A stretch of DNA of 64,000 nt. Source: CBDAQA01 sp965198865. Its GTDB lineage: Bacteria > Planctomycetota > Phycisphaerae > Tepidisphaerales > Tepidisphaeraceae. The notes beneath the pieces were generated by a model. It saw only the letters and a list, made by a program, of their open reading frames with translations. It had not been told where the DNA came from and did no database searches. The stretch is taken from contig CBDAQA010000027.1 of the NCBI GenBank assembly GCA_965198865.1, forward strand, positions 26,093 to 90,092, read 5' to 3'. Within the stretch, counting starts at the first letter, position 1, and each line of letters opens with the position of its first letter. Positions 25,292 to 34,964 of the stretch are shown one piece after another. The position numbers were made by a program, and so were the translations under genes.

Positions 25292-26422
25292 TCACCGCTG
25301 CCCGCTCCCCGCCTCCGCCCACGCTGCCCGATACAACAGTTCGACCTGCCGCACGGCTGCTGCGTTGCGGTCGCCCATCAGCTTCGCCACGGTCGTCTCG
25401 TGCCCGTCAACCACACCGGCATGGCCGTAGAAGGCGGCCGCGTCGAACGTGCCGGTGCGGTAGGCCGCCGCCGCGGCTCGGCCGACCAGCGGCAGCGCGT
25501 CGTAGCTGTCGCTCAACACCATCAGATCCAACCGAAACACGCCGTCGGCCCCTGCCGGCACGGGGTGGACCGCCGACAGCGGGTTCGGCGTTGCCAGCGC
25601 CGATTGCAGCTGGTCCCAGTAGACCCGCCGGTAGGTCGCCAGCGGTTCGGCGGCCGAGCCGAACAGCGTGTACTCCATGTCGGTGTGCGGGTTCATCCCC
25701 TTGGGCAGCCGGGCCGCGGCGATCGCCCCGTTGGCCGGCCGGCTCGCCGCCGCCGGCACGCCCGGCACCTGCCCGGCCAGGTAGGCGATGCTCTTCGTGT
25801 CCACCGTCGCATGGTGCGGTTGGGTGCTGTCCTGAAAGTAGTGCGCCAGGTACCCCGCCCAGCGCATCGTTCCCGGCCCATCGTTCGCCCTGATCGCATT
25901 CACCAGCTTTGCATAGCACTCCTGCGCCCGCAGCGGCACGAACCCGCCCCGGCGATAGCGCGGGTCGCGCGCGTCGAACGGGATCGCCGTGAGGAAGTCC
26001 GGCTTGCCGCTGCCGTCGTCGTGGTACTGGTGGTCGCCGCCGTTGAACGACTCGGCCCCCAGGTTGTGCATCGAGTCCTCCGTCGCCCCGTACGGCTCGA
26101 GCTTCGCCTGCCCCTCCGCCGTGCGCCGGACCTGGTCGGGCATCGTCACCCACCGGTCGAGGCCGTGCGCCACGCCGTTGGGGTCGTCGCCCACCACGTC
26201 CGTCACGGCGAGCCTCTGCAGCGCCGCCGGCGTCAGGTCGTCCGCCGACAGGTTCGCCCTGAGGAACGCCGACAGCGCCGGCGGCGTCGCCGGGTCGGCG
26301 AGCAGCCGCGTGGCCGTCAGCCGGACCATCAGGATGTGCTGCTGGTGCGACCACCCGAACGCCGGGGCGGCAGCGAACACGACCGTCAACGCCAACACGC
26401 GAATGCGAGCCATGCTCGGCAT
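25292..26422 (-). CDS. S1/P1-nuclease / phospholipase C-like zinc enzyme, exported
   Basis: 376 residues. The signal peptide ends at AAPAFG, so mature Trp begins GWSHQQHILM, as in S1/P1 nucleases and zinc phospholipases C, where the N-terminal Trp ligates zinc. HHATVDT after GYLAHYFQDSTQPHH (about 195-210) gives the His-Asp-His ligand cluster, and HNLGAESFNGGDH an earlier ligand group. Which substrate (nucleic acid or phospholipid) cannot be told. It is divergent from the glycosidase gene, with 69 bases shared as promoter region. Confidence 0.75.
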   Translation of the reverse strand: MPSMARIRVLALTVVFAAAPAFGWSHQQHILMVRLTATRLLADPATPPALSAFLRANLSADDLTPAALQRLAVTDVVGDDPNGVAHGLDRWVTMPDQVRRTAEGQAKLEPYGATEDSMHNLGAESFNGGDHQYHDDGSGKPDFLTAIPFDARDPRYRRGGFVPLRAQECYAKLVNAIRANDGPGTMRWAGYLAHYFQDSTQPHHATVDTKSIAYLAGQVPGVPAAASRPANGAIAAARLPKGMNPHTDMEYTLFGSAAEPLATYRRVYWDQLQSALATPNPLSAVHPVPAGADGVFRLDLMVLSDSYDALPLVGRAAAAAYRTGTFDAAAFYGHAGVVDGHETTVAKLMGDRNAAAVRQVELLYRAAWAEAGSGQR

Positions 26423-26491
26423 CCTACCGCGTGGTTCGACTCGAAAGTTGTGCGCTCGCCCGATCGCGGGTTGACCGTAAGATGCCACCCC

Positions 26492-27640
26492 ATGTGGCGA
26501 TCATCTGTGGCACCCCTCGCGGCCCTGTTATTCTGGACGTCGATGACCACCCCCGCCCGCGCGATCGACGACGTCCCCGGCCGTTGGCCCGCGGCCAAGG
26601 CGAACGCCTGGTATGCCGCCCAGCCCTGGCGGGCCGGGTGCAACTTCATCGCCAGCACCGCCGTCAACCAGCTGGAGATGTTCCAGCCCGACACGTTCGA
26701 CCTGCCCACGATCGACCGCGAGATGGGCTACGCCCAGTCGCTGGGCTTCACCACGGCGCGCGTGTTCCTGCACGACCTGCTCTGGCAGCAGGACTCGGCC
26801 GGGTTCCTCAAGCGGCTCGACCAGTTCGTCGACACGGCCGACAAGCATCACGTCGCCGTGATGTTCGTCCTGTTCGACAGCTGCTGGGACCCCTACCCCA
26901 AGCTCGGCGTGCAGCGCGCGCCCAAGCCGCACGTCCACAACAGCGGCTGGGTGCAGTCGCCGGGCATCGAGATCCTCCGCGATCCCACCAAGTACGACAG
27001 CCTCGCCCCCTACGTGAAGGGCGTGGTGGGCCACTTCGCCAACGACCGGCGCGTCGTCGCGTGGGACCTGTTCAACGAGGCCGACAACAGCAACGACTCC
27101 AGCTACGGCAGCCAGAACCTGAAGCAGGAGCTGCCGCCCGAGCAGAAGGCCGAGCGGGCGATGGAGCTGATGGCCAAGACCTACGCGTGGGCGCGGTCGG
27201 TCAACCCGATCCAGCCGCTCACCACCTGCGTCTGGCGCGGCGAGTGGTCCGACGTCGACCGCCTGTCCAAGATCGACCGCTTCCACCTGTTCAACTGCGA
27301 CGTGATCACGTTCCACAACTACGACGGCCCGATCCAGCTGCAGATCGCGATCGACAGCCTGCGCCAGTACAACCGGCCCGTGATCTGCACCGAGTACATG
27401 GCCCGCCCCAACCACAGCACGTTCAGCGCCTGCCTGCCCGTGATGAAGAACGAGCACGTCTGGGCCTACAACTGGGGCTTCGTCGACGGCAAGAGCAACA
27501 CGATCTACCCCTGGGACAGCTGGCAGAAGCAGTACGCCGGCGAGCCCCCGCTCTGGTTCCACGACATCTTCCGGTCGGATGGGACGCCGTATAAGGCCGA
27601 CGAGGTGGCGGCGATCCGCGAGCAGACGGGCAAGCCGTGA
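26492..27640 (+). CDS. Secreted GH5-like (clan A) glycoside hydrolase
   Basis: 382 residues. The signal peptide is about 1-24 (ending PARA). The TIM-barrel sites are WDLFNEADN (acid/base Glu about 195) and VICTEYMARP (nucleophile Glu about 301), with FVLFDSCWDP and NWGFVDGKSNT between, as in cellulase-type clan A enzymes often labelled 1,4-beta-xylanase. Exported, and active on plant or algal polysaccharide by inference. Family-level assignment within clan A is not certain. Confidence 0.8.
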   Translation: MWRSSVAPLAALLFWTSMTTPARAIDDVPGRWPAAKANAWYAAQPWRAGCNFIASTAVNQLEMFQPDTFDLPTIDREMGYAQSLGFTTARVFLHDLLWQQDSAGFLKRLDQFVDTADKHHVAVMFVLFDSCWDPYPKLGVQRAPKPHVHNSGWVQSPGIEILRDPTKYDSLAPYVKGVVGHFANDRRVVAWDLFNEADNSNDSSYGSQNLKQELPPEQKAERAMELMAKTYAWARSVNPIQPLTTCVWRGEWSDVDRLSKIDRFHLFNCDVITFHNYDGPIQLQIAIDSLRQYNRPVICTEYMARPNHSTFSACLPVMKNEHVWAYNWGFVDGKSNTIYPWDSWQKQYAGEPPLWFHDIFRSDGTPYKADEVAAIREQTGKP

Positions 27641-27655
27641 CCGCGCAGTTCCGTT

Positions 27656-27735
27656 TCAGCCGCGGGCGGAAGCCCGCGGAGCGTCGATTGCGAGATGGGT
27701 GCCGAAACGCTCCGCGGGCTCCCGCCCGCGGCTGA
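27656..27735 (+). repeat. 29-bp-arm inverted repeat between convergent genes
   Basis: TCAGCCGCGGGCGGAAGCCC... pairs with its complement at 27707-27735, one mismatch. It fills the gap between two convergent stops and could act as a bidirectional barrier. Confidence 0.8.
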
Positions 27736-27750
27736 GACGACGCCACCTGT

Positions 27751-30381
27751 TCACTGCGTCGCCACCGCCGCCGACGTTTCGACGGTGCTCAGATCGACCG
27801 GCGTCGTTGCCGCGCTCAGGACCGCGATCAGTCGGTACGACCCCGCCGGCAACGCCGGCGCGGTGAACGTCACCTTCACGACCGTCGTCTTTCGCGCCGC
27901 CACCTTCACCTTCCGGTCAGGCACGGACCCGATCATCACGGCCGTCGCGTCGACGGTCCCCGTCGTTGTCGCGTACAGGGTCGCCGTTACCGTGCCGACG
28001 GCCGTCACGGTGCCGCCGTTGGTGATCCGCACGTTCACCGCCCCGGGCTTGCCCGGCTTCACCGCCACACCGGCCGCCGCTGCGACGATCGTCGGCGACA
28101 GGTCGACCGTGGCGGCCGAGACGGCCACCGTCCCCGCCGCGGTCGCCAGTGCCGGTGCCGTCGTCGCCCCGCTCGAAGCGGCCGCAACCAGGTGGTACGC
28201 CCCGGTCGCCAGCGTCGAGGGGAACGTGTATCGCACCGCCACCGTGGCCGACTTCGCCGCCTTCAGCTTCAGCGACTTCGTCACCGTGCCGATCGCCACA
28301 TCCTGCGTGTGGACCGTGCCGGCGAGCGATGCGTACACGTCCAACACCACCGGTCCGGCGAAGGCGGCGTCGCTGGCGTCGGTCACGCGGACCTTCAGCG
28401 TGCCCGCCGCACCGGCGATCACGGTGGCGGGCGGTTTCGATGCGACCAACGCCGTCAGCGGCGACGCCGGCAGGGGGCTGAGCGTGAAGGCGGTCGCCGG
28501 CTCCGTCGCGCCGGCCGTCACCACCACCGTATCGCTGTCGGCGACGGGCACGGTCACGACGTCGCCCAACGGCACCAGCGGCCGCAGCGTGTACGTCCCC
28601 GGCGTCAGGCCGGTGAACGCATACGTGCCGTCGGCCGTCGTCGGGGTCGTGGCCTCACCGGCGTCCAGGAGGCCGTTGCCGTTGGCGTCGAGGTAGATCG
28701 TCGTTCCGGCCGTGGCCGTGCCGGTGATCGCGCCCGTGGTGGCCGTCGGCGCGGGCGTGGCCGGCACGTCGATGCCGAACGTCCCGCCGTCGGTCGTTTG
28801 GCCATCCACTGCTGTGACGGAATGGCTGCCGCCCGCCGGGACGGTCTGCGTGTCGCCGGCCGGCACGACGTCCGACAGCGTGTACGTCCCGCCGTCCACG
28901 CTGCCGATCGTGTAGGTGCCCGCCGCGTCGGTGACGGCCATCCGATCCGAGCCGTCCAGCCCGTCGTGGTTGACGTCGACGTACACCGTGACCCCGGCCA
29001 GCCCCGCCTCGCCGTCGTCCTGCACGCCATCGCCGTTGGCGTCGTCGAATACGGTGCCCGTCACGATGCCACGGGAGGCAAGTCCGAACGCGCCGGCGAC
29101 CGTGCTGGCCGTCGACACGGTCACCGCGTAGCTCCCGGCGGTTGGCTGGGTGACGCCGTAGCCACTGGGGACCACCGGGTAGAGCGTGTAGGTACCGGGC
29201 GGCACGGCGGCGAACGTGAACGCCCCGGTGCCGTCGATCGCCGCCGTGAGGTCGCCGCCGTCCGGGCCGCCGCTGTGGTCGATGTCCAGGAAGACGGTCG
29301 TCCCGCTCGGGCCGGCCGTGTCGCCGGCGTCCTGGACGCCATCGTCGTTGACGTCGGCGTAGACGGTCCCGGTGACGACGCCGTCCGGCTCGACGCCGAA
29401 CGGCCCGGCCGAGGCGGTCGCGCCGGCCATCACGGTCACGCTGTAGCCGCCCGAGGTCGGCTGGCTCTGCGCGTACCCGGTCGGGGGCACCTCCAGCACG
29501 TCGTACGTCCCGGCCGGCACGCCGGTGATCGTCGCCGCGCCGGCGCTGTTCGTCAGGCCGGATGGGTCGCCCGTCGTGTACGCGCCGGTGCGGGCGACGT
29601 CCACGAAGACGGTCGCGGCACCGGTGCCCGTCTCGGCACCGCTGCGCGTGCCGCTGCCATCGGCGTCACCGTAGACGGTGGCCGTGACGGTGCCCGTCGT
29701 CGCGGCGGCCTGGCCGGCCGAGGCGAACACGCGGAACGGCGACCCCGCCCGGAACGTGCCGGTCGTCTCGTTGCTGGTGCCGGCCGAGCCGTCCATCCAG
29801 ACCGCCGCCACCACGCCCGGCTGCCGCGAGGTGTCGCGCGGGCTGAACCCGATGTTCGTCTGCCCGCCGCCGTTCAGCGACGTCACCGTGTACGTGACCG
29901 TGGCGACCGTGAACGCCATCGTCGCGCCGCTGACGACGCCGCCGGTCTGCATGCCGCTGGCCCGGGCGAAGAAGTAGTCGCCCACGAGCGTGCTGCTCGT
30001 GTCGGTGCTGCCCACGTCGATGCGGCCGTCGCCGTTCAGGTCGTGCGCCGTGCCCAGCTCCGACCCCAGGGCGTTGAACGGCGCCGTCGCCGCCGTCACC
30101 GCCAGGTTGCCCGCCACGGACGATGCGCCGACGGACGTCGACAGGAACGACCCCTCCACGTCCTGCAGCCCGTCGTTCGCCGCCGTCCCGTCGGCACCCG
30201 TGACGGTGGCGATCACGTCCAGCGTCAGCACCTGCCCGGCCGTCACCACCGCCGACGTCGCGCCGCTCGTCGTCTGCAGCGCCACGGTCAGCGACATCAA
30301 CCGGCGGCTCTCCAACGGCTCCGCGACCGCGCGACGGTCATGGGCAGTTCGCGTGGCACGTGACCTGTTCGCTCTACCCAT
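27751..30381 (-). CDS. Large secreted SdrD-B-like repeat protein with LESRRLMS leader
   Basis: 876 residues. The N-terminus carries AEPLESRRLMSL, the leader typical of planctomycete surface proteins. A cohesin-like beta domain (to about 215) precedes at least four SdrD-B/Cna-B-like modules with calcium-type loops (YADVNDDGVQDAGD, FDDANGDGVQDDGE, LDANGNGLLDAGE). Two CARDB-like beta domains end it (KLKAAKSATVAVRYTF, KVKVAARKTTVVKVTF). No PEP-CTERM or membrane anchor is seen. It is probably an extracellular or cell-surface structural or adhesion protein. The start at MGRANRSRATR is chosen to precede the leader; an upstream in-frame extension exists. Confidence 0.85.
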   Translation of the reverse strand: MGRANRSRATRTAHDRRAVAEPLESRRLMSLTVALQTTSGATSAVVTAGQVLTLDVIATVTGADGTAANDGLQDVEGSFLSTSVGASSVAGNLAVTAATAPFNALGSELGTAHDLNGDGRIDVGSTDTSSTLVGDYFFARASGMQTGGVVSGATMAFTVATVTYTVTSLNGGGQTNIGFSPRDTSRQPGVVAAVWMDGSAGTSNETTGTFRAGSPFRVFASAGQAAATTGTVTATVYGDADGSGTRSGAETGTGAATVFVDVARTGAYTTGDPSGLTNSAGAATITGVPAGTYDVLEVPPTGYAQSQPTSGGYSVTVMAGATASAGPFGVEPDGVVTGTVYADVNDDGVQDAGDTAGPSGTTVFLDIDHSGGPDGGDLTAAIDGTGAFTFAAVPPGTYTLYPVVPSGYGVTQPTAGSYAVTVSTASTVAGAFGLASRGIVTGTVFDDANGDGVQDDGEAGLAGVTVYVDVNHDGLDGSDRMAVTDAAGTYTIGSVDGGTYTLSDVVPAGDTQTVPAGGSHSVTAVDGQTTDGGTFGIDVPATPAPTATTGAITGTATAGTTIYLDANGNGLLDAGEATTPTTADGTYAFTGLTPGTYTLRPLVPLGDVVTVPVADSDTVVVTAGATEPATAFTLSPLPASPLTALVASKPPATVIAGAAGTLKVRVTDASDAAFAGPVVLDVYASLAGTVHTQDVAIGTVTKSLKLKAAKSATVAVRYTFPSTLATGAYHLVAAASSGATTAPALATAAGTVAVSAATVDLSPTIVAAAAGVAVKPGKPGAVNVRITNGGTVTAVGTVTATLYATTTGTVDATAVMIGSVPDRKVKVAARKTTVVKVTFTAPALPAGSYRLIAVLSAATTPVDLSTVETSAAVATQ

Positions 30382-30779
30382 CACGGTTCCGCTTCCATTG
30401 CCCGGTGCGCCCGCCACGACGAGTGGCGGTCGACGCCGACCTCGCCACGGGTACGTTGTCGCCACGGCAGGCGTTCCGCAACCCAAGACCGCGCGTCGCC
30501 ATGACGCCGATCCGCCGGCCCGTTATCCTTCGGCTGAGGTCCAACCGGTCCGGATCGCAAATGCGGCTGCCTGTGGCACGCGGGCTTGCGCCGTGCTTGT
30601 CGCCGTTTCCGCCAAGGTTCAGAAGACATCATCCACGAAGGACACGAAGGGGCACGAAGGAAGAGACGCCGGCCGCGTTGCTCTGCTTCGTGTCCGCTTG
30701 TGTCCTGGGTGGATGACTCGTCCTTCTCTCCGGCAACAGAACCGGTAGCCCGTCAAAGCCCCGTCGGCTCTGGAGACAC
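30382..30779 (+). other. Intergenic region with CACGAAG-type repeat
   Basis: Divergent gap of about 400 bases holding the upstream regions of the surface protein (minus) and the dienelactone hydrolase (plus). Apart from the inverted repeat at 30628-30716, I see no gene or clear promoter. Confidence 0.45.
30628..30716 (+). repeat. Inverted repeat, CACGAAG family, copy 2
   Basis: CATCCACGAAGGACACGAAG on the left, and CTTCGTGTCC with GTGGATG on the right, around a GC-rich centre. It shares its core with 15618-15693 and 61071-61341. Confidence 0.75.
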
Positions 30780-31538
30780 ATGACCGTCAAAGAAGTTGAA
30801 CTCGTAGAGCTCCCCACGCCCTACGGTCCCATGCGGACGCACATCTTCCGGCCCACGGCTTCCGGGCGGTACCCGGCCATCATTCTCTACTCCGAGATCT
30901 TCCAGGTCACCGGCCCCATTCGCCGGACGGCCGTCCAGCTTGCGGGACACGGGTATCTCGTCGCGATCCCCGAGATCTACCACGAGTTTGAGCCGGCCGG
31001 GGCGGTCTTCGCCTACGACCAGGCCGGCGCCGATCGCGGCAACGAGCTCAAGAAGAAAAAGTCGCTCGACAGCTACGACGCCGACGCCCGCGCGGTGATC
31101 GATCATCTGCTGCAAAGAGCAGATTCAACCGGGAAGATTGGCGCGATCGGGATCTGCATCGGCGGCCACCTGGCCTTCCGGGCGGCGTTCAACCCGCAGG
31201 TGCTGGGCACGGCCTGCTTCTACGCGACCGATCTCCACACCGCCACGCTGGCGGCGGGAAAGCACGACGATTCGCTGGCCCGTGCCGGCGACATCAAGGG
31301 CGAGCTGCTGATGGTCTGGGGCCGACAGGACCCGCACGTCCCGCTGGAGGGGCGCGTGAAGATCCAGGCTCGCCTGAACGAGGTGGCGACGCGCATGAGC
31401 TGGTTCGAGGTGAACGGCGCCCACGCGTTCCTGCGCGACGAGGGACCGCGATACGATCCAGATCTGGCCCACGGCATGATGGGCTTGGTCTTCAACTTCT
31501 TCCATCGCCGGTTGAGTGAGGGCGAACAGGGCACGTAG
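30780..31538 (+). CDS. Dienelactone hydrolase family protein
   Basis: 252 residues starting at an ATG after CTGGAGACAC. The catalytic triad is visible: Cys in IGICIGGHLAF (about 124), Asp in WGRQDPHVP and His in NGAHAFLRDEG. The Cys nucleophile distinguishes dienelactone hydrolases from Ser esterases. Cytoplasmic, with no signal peptide. No aromatic-degradation genes are adjacent, so the physiological substrate is open. Confidence 0.88.
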   Translation: MTVKEVELVELPTPYGPMRTHIFRPTASGRYPAIILYSEIFQVTGPIRRTAVQLAGHGYLVAIPEIYHEFEPAGAVFAYDQAGADRGNELKKKKSLDSYDADARAVIDHLLQRADSTGKIGAIGICIGGHLAFRAAFNPQVLGTACFYATDLHTATLAAGKHDDSLARAGDIKGELLMVWGRQDPHVPLEGRVKIQARLNEVATRMSWFEVNGAHAFLRDEGPRYDPDLAHGMMGLVFNFFHRRLSEGEQGT

Positions 31539-31965
31539 GGAGGTCCGACTCTGGGACCGGTACGTTTGACGACCAAAAAAGAACGGGCGGACGGCTCATG
31601 GCCGTCCGCCCGTCCGAGTCCTGTGCGGCTGGCGTGCGGCTGGCGCCGGACGGATCGACGCGTCCCTCGGTCAAGGGATGGACGCGCCGACCCGCGTGCC
31701 GGGCCGGGTCGCTGCCAGCCGCATGTGCTGGTGCAGCCTCCGCTGCGACGCCGGCAGGATCGCCGGCGTCGGTGAGCGTTCGATTGGCACCGGATGCGAT
31801 TCGCGATAAGCCCGTCGCCGATCAGGGTCGGTTCGGCTCACTCCCCCCGCGGACCGGTGCCGATAACGGAAATTGACGGGTCCGCCGCGCGGTTTGAATC
31901 GGCCCGCCGATCGGTCCATCATGGGCCGGCCGTCGCCGCCATCGTTCCCGGGAAGGGTCTTCTGC

Positions 31966-33786
31966 GTGGTCTTCAACTCGCCCGAGTTCGCCGTCTTCTT
32001 CGCGGTCTGCCTCGCCCTGTACTGGGCCGCGCCGCACCGGGCGCAGAACCGGCTGCTGCTGCTGGCCGGGTACGTGTTCTACGGATGGTGGAACGTCCGC
32101 TTCCTGTACCTGATCGCGCTGTCGACCGCGATGGACTTCAGCGTCGGCGTGATGATCGGCCCGGGCCACATGCGGCCGGTGGAACGGGCCAAGTCGTCCG
32201 CGTTCCTGCTGCTGGCCGCCGTCGGGTTCGTGCTGCCCAACTGGACCGCCTGGCGATTGTCGCCCCACCCGTTCGCCAGCTGGTCGATTCTCGGCCACGT
32301 CGACCGCGTCGGCTGGCAGGTGCTGGTCGGCACGGTGGTCGTCGTCGCGCTGGCCAACGTCCTTTACCCCTGGATGTCCGGCTGGCCCGACGCGATCCGC
32401 CGCAAGCGGTTCCTGATCCTGACCATCGTGATGAACCTGCTGTTCCTGGGGTTCTTCAAGTACTGCGACTTCTTCATCAGCACCGTCGCCGCCGGGCTGA
32501 CGGCGCTGGGCGTCGGGGCGCACCCCGAGGTGCTGCGGGTGATCCTGCCGGTGGGCATTTCGTTCTACACGTTCCAGTCGCTCAGCTACACGATCGACGT
32601 CTACCGCGGCCGGATGACGGCCACGCCGTACCTGTTCGACTTCGCCCTGTTCGTCGCCTTCTTCCCCCCCATGGTCGCCGGCCCGATCGAGCGCGCCCGG
32701 GCGCTCATGCCGCAGCTGCAACACCCGCGCACGCTGCGGTACGACCAGGCCACCACGGGCCTGTTCCTGATCCTGATCGGGCTGGTGAAGAAGGTCGCGA
32801 TCGCCGACGGCATCGCCCCCAGCGTGTCGGCCGTGTACGACGGCACCGCGCCGCTGGGGTTCGTCGACGCCACGCTGGCCACGGTGCTGTTCGCCGCCCA
32901 GATCTATTGCGACTTCAGCGGGTACAGCGACATCGCGATCGGCGTGGCCAAGCTGCTCGGCATCGACCTGATGACGAACTTCAACCTGCCCTACGTCAGC
33001 CGAAACCCCGGCGAGTTCTGGCGGCGGTGGCACATCAGCCTGTCGACCTGGCTCCGCGACTACCTGTACATCCCCCTGGGCGGCAACCGCGGCGGCAGCG
33101 CCAAGACCTACCGCAACAGCATGCTCACCATGCTGCTGGGCGGCCTGTGGCACGGGGCCGCGTGGAACTTCGTCCTGTGGGGCGGCTTCCAGGGCGCGCT
33201 GCTGTGCGGCCACCGGTTCTTCACCGGCGACCGCGCCGGCACGCCCCGGCGGCGCGACAACGATGCGCCCGCCGGTGGCATCTCCTCCGACACCGGCCGG
33301 CCCACCGCGGCCCCGGCCACGCACGACCGGCCCGCCGTCACCAGCACGCTGCCCAAGACGCCGTTGCCACGCGACGGTGCCCCGCGCCTCGGCGGATGGA
33401 CCGACGTCGCCCTGCACCTGGGCGCGGTGCTGCTGTTCCTGGTCTTCTGCTGCTACGGCTGGATGCTGTTCCGCGCCAACGGCATCGTCGGTAACGCGCC
33501 GCCCTCCTCCGCCCGTTCCCTGCAGCAGATCGCGGCATTCACCAGGGCGTTCGTCGGCCTGGGCCCGCGCCACGCGGCGTCGATCCTCAAGGCCCCCACG
33601 TTCGCCGCCATCGCCGGGCTGCCGGTGCTGGTGCTGCTCCAGGCCGTGGAGTACGCGACCAACGACGCCGCGTTCCACCAGCGGCTGCCCGCCCCGGTCA
33701 AGGGCGCCGTGATCGCGGCCCTGCTCGTCGTGCTCACCATGGGGCTCAGCAATGCCACCACGCAGTTCATCTACTTCCAGTTCTGA
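31966..33786 (+). CDS. MBOAT-family polysaccharide O-acetyltransferase (AlgI-like)
   Basis: 606 residues, polytopic. VFNSPEFAVFF at the start, PVGISFYTFQSLSYTIDVYR, FPPMVAGPIERA, and the MBOAT core NPGEFWRRWHISLSTWLRDYLY with the later GGLWHGAAWNF (active-site His) are diagnostic of AlgI/DltB-type enzymes, which pass acetyl groups across the membrane. The GTG at 31966 gives the family's usual N-terminus; an ATG at 31921 would add 15 atypical residues. A low-complexity insert (about 420-460) splits the C-terminal third. It pairs with the SGNH gene that follows. Confidence 0.9.
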   Translation: MVFNSPEFAVFFAVCLALYWAAPHRAQNRLLLLAGYVFYGWWNVRFLYLIALSTAMDFSVGVMIGPGHMRPVERAKSSAFLLLAAVGFVLPNWTAWRLSPHPFASWSILGHVDRVGWQVLVGTVVVVALANVLYPWMSGWPDAIRRKRFLILTIVMNLLFLGFFKYCDFFISTVAAGLTALGVGAHPEVLRVILPVGISFYTFQSLSYTIDVYRGRMTATPYLFDFALFVAFFPPMVAGPIERARALMPQLQHPRTLRYDQATTGLFLILIGLVKKVAIADGIAPSVSAVYDGTAPLGFVDATLATVLFAAQIYCDFSGYSDIAIGVAKLLGIDLMTNFNLPYVSRNPGEFWRRWHISLSTWLRDYLYIPLGGNRGGSAKTYRNSMLTMLLGGLWHGAAWNFVLWGGFQGALLCGHRFFTGDRAGTPRRRDNDAPAGGISSDTGRPTAAPATHDRPAVTSTLPKTPLPRDGAPRLGGWTDVALHLGAVLLFLVFCCYGWMLFRANGIVGNAPPSSARSLQQIAAFTRAFVGLGPRHAASILKAPTFAAIAGLPVLVLLQAVEYATNDAAFHQRLPAPVKGAVIAALLVVLTMGLSNATTQFIYFQF

Positions 33787-33811
33787 GCCCCCGTCCCCCG
33801 AACCCACCACC

Positions 33812-34957
33812 ATGGCGACGCCAGAGAACCCCATCAAAGCCGCGCGCGTGCGAGGCGTGCTGGCCGTGACCGCCTGGACCGTCGCGTTCCTGCTGGTGGC
33901 CGACGTCGGGATGAACGTCGCCTTCCGCCGCCCGGCCAGCCCGCGCGTCGACCTCAAGGGCATCCGCGGGTACCTGGCGTACGGCTACTCGATGGAGGCG
34001 AAGTTGCGCTACCTGGTCCGCCGGACCGACGATGCCAGCGGCAAGCTGGTGCCGGTCGGCTGGGTGGACGGCGTGGCCGAGCACCCGACGATCGTCCCCG
34101 CCCAAGGCGCGAGGCCGCGGGTTCGCATGGCCGCGTTCGGCATGTCGTTCTCGCGCGACATCTCGATCGCCGCCCACGGCCTAGACCCGACCGTCCAACT
34201 GGCGATGTACTCCGGCCCGGAAGCGCCGCCGAACCACGCGCTGGCGCTCTACCGCGCCGTCCGCCGCCTCGGCCCCACGGCCCCGCCGGCCGACGTGGTC
34301 GTCTTCGGCATCCTCGCGTCGGCCGTCAAGGGCATGGTCACCATGACCGGCGACACGTGGATGTTCGACGCCCCCGCGCCGTTCTGCTACCCGCGGTACA
34401 CGCTGGACGCCGCGGGCCAACTGCAGGAGCGGTGGCCGTCGATCCGCACCGCCGCCGACCTGCGCGCTGCCGTCGCCGATCCGTCGCGGATGGCCGCGTT
34501 CCGCGCCGACCTGTCGGCCAACGATCGGTTCTACAGCCCGTTCGCGTTCCGCCACGACCCGCTCGACGCGTCGGCCCTGGGGCGGATGATTCGCCGCGCC
34601 TACGCGTCGCACCACTTCGCCACGGTGGCCGCGACGATCAGCAACCGCGACGGCTTCAACCCCGAGGACCGGGAGATCGGCCCGACGCTGAAGGCGATGT
34701 GCGCCGACTTCGCCGCCACCGCCCGTGCCGACGGCCGCCGGCCGCTGGTGCTGCTGATCCAGGACCAGGGCAGCGAGAGGGATTTGTTCAACCTGCTCGG
34801 CCCGTCGCTCGACGCCGCTCGCGTGCCGTACCTCAGCACGCACGAGCTGGTGCCGACCAAGGACCACGCCAACTTCGTCGCCGACGGCCACTTCACGCCC
34901 GCCGCGTACGACATCGTCGCGCACGCCCTGCTCGGCCGCATCGGCGGCGCACGGTAG
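33812..34957 (+). CDS. Membrane-anchored SGNH-like partner of MBOAT (AlgX/AlgJ-like)
   Basis: 381 residues. The N-terminal anchor (about 15-35) leads to an extracytoplasmic domain with AAFGMSFSRDIS (block I, Ser as nucleophile candidate) and DGHFTPAAYDIVA near the C-terminus (block V, Asp-x-x-His). Such proteins transfer the acetyl group delivered by the MBOAT onto an exopolysaccharide. It begins 25 bases after the MBOAT stop, so the two form an acetylation unit. No polymer synthase is nearby. Confidence 0.75.
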   Translation: MATPENPIKAARVRGVLAVTAWTVAFLLVADVGMNVAFRRPASPRVDLKGIRGYLAYGYSMEAKLRYLVRRTDDASGKLVPVGWVDGVAEHPTIVPAQGARPRVRMAAFGMSFSRDISIAAHGLDPTVQLAMYSGPEAPPNHALALYRAVRRLGPTAPPADVVVFGILASAVKGMVTMTGDTWMFDAPAPFCYPRYTLDAAGQLQERWPSIRTAADLRAAVADPSRMAAFRADLSANDRFYSPFAFRHDPLDASALGRMIRRAYASHHFATVAATISNRDGFNPEDREIGPTLKAMCADFAATARADGRRPLVLLIQDQGSERDLFNLLGPSLDAARVPYLSTHELVPTKDHANFVADGHFTPAAYDIVAHALLGRIGGAR

Positions 34958-34964
34958 CCGCCGG

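Noticed and set aside
24572..26491. Plus-strand extension upstream of the GH5-like gene
   Set aside because: Open by chance opposite the acyltransferase and S1/P1-like genes; the ATG at 26492 begins the signal peptide.
27751..30363. Plus-strand frames across the SdrD-like gene
   Set aside because: They are shadows; the minus-strand product has clear repeats, calcium loops and the LESRRLMS leader.
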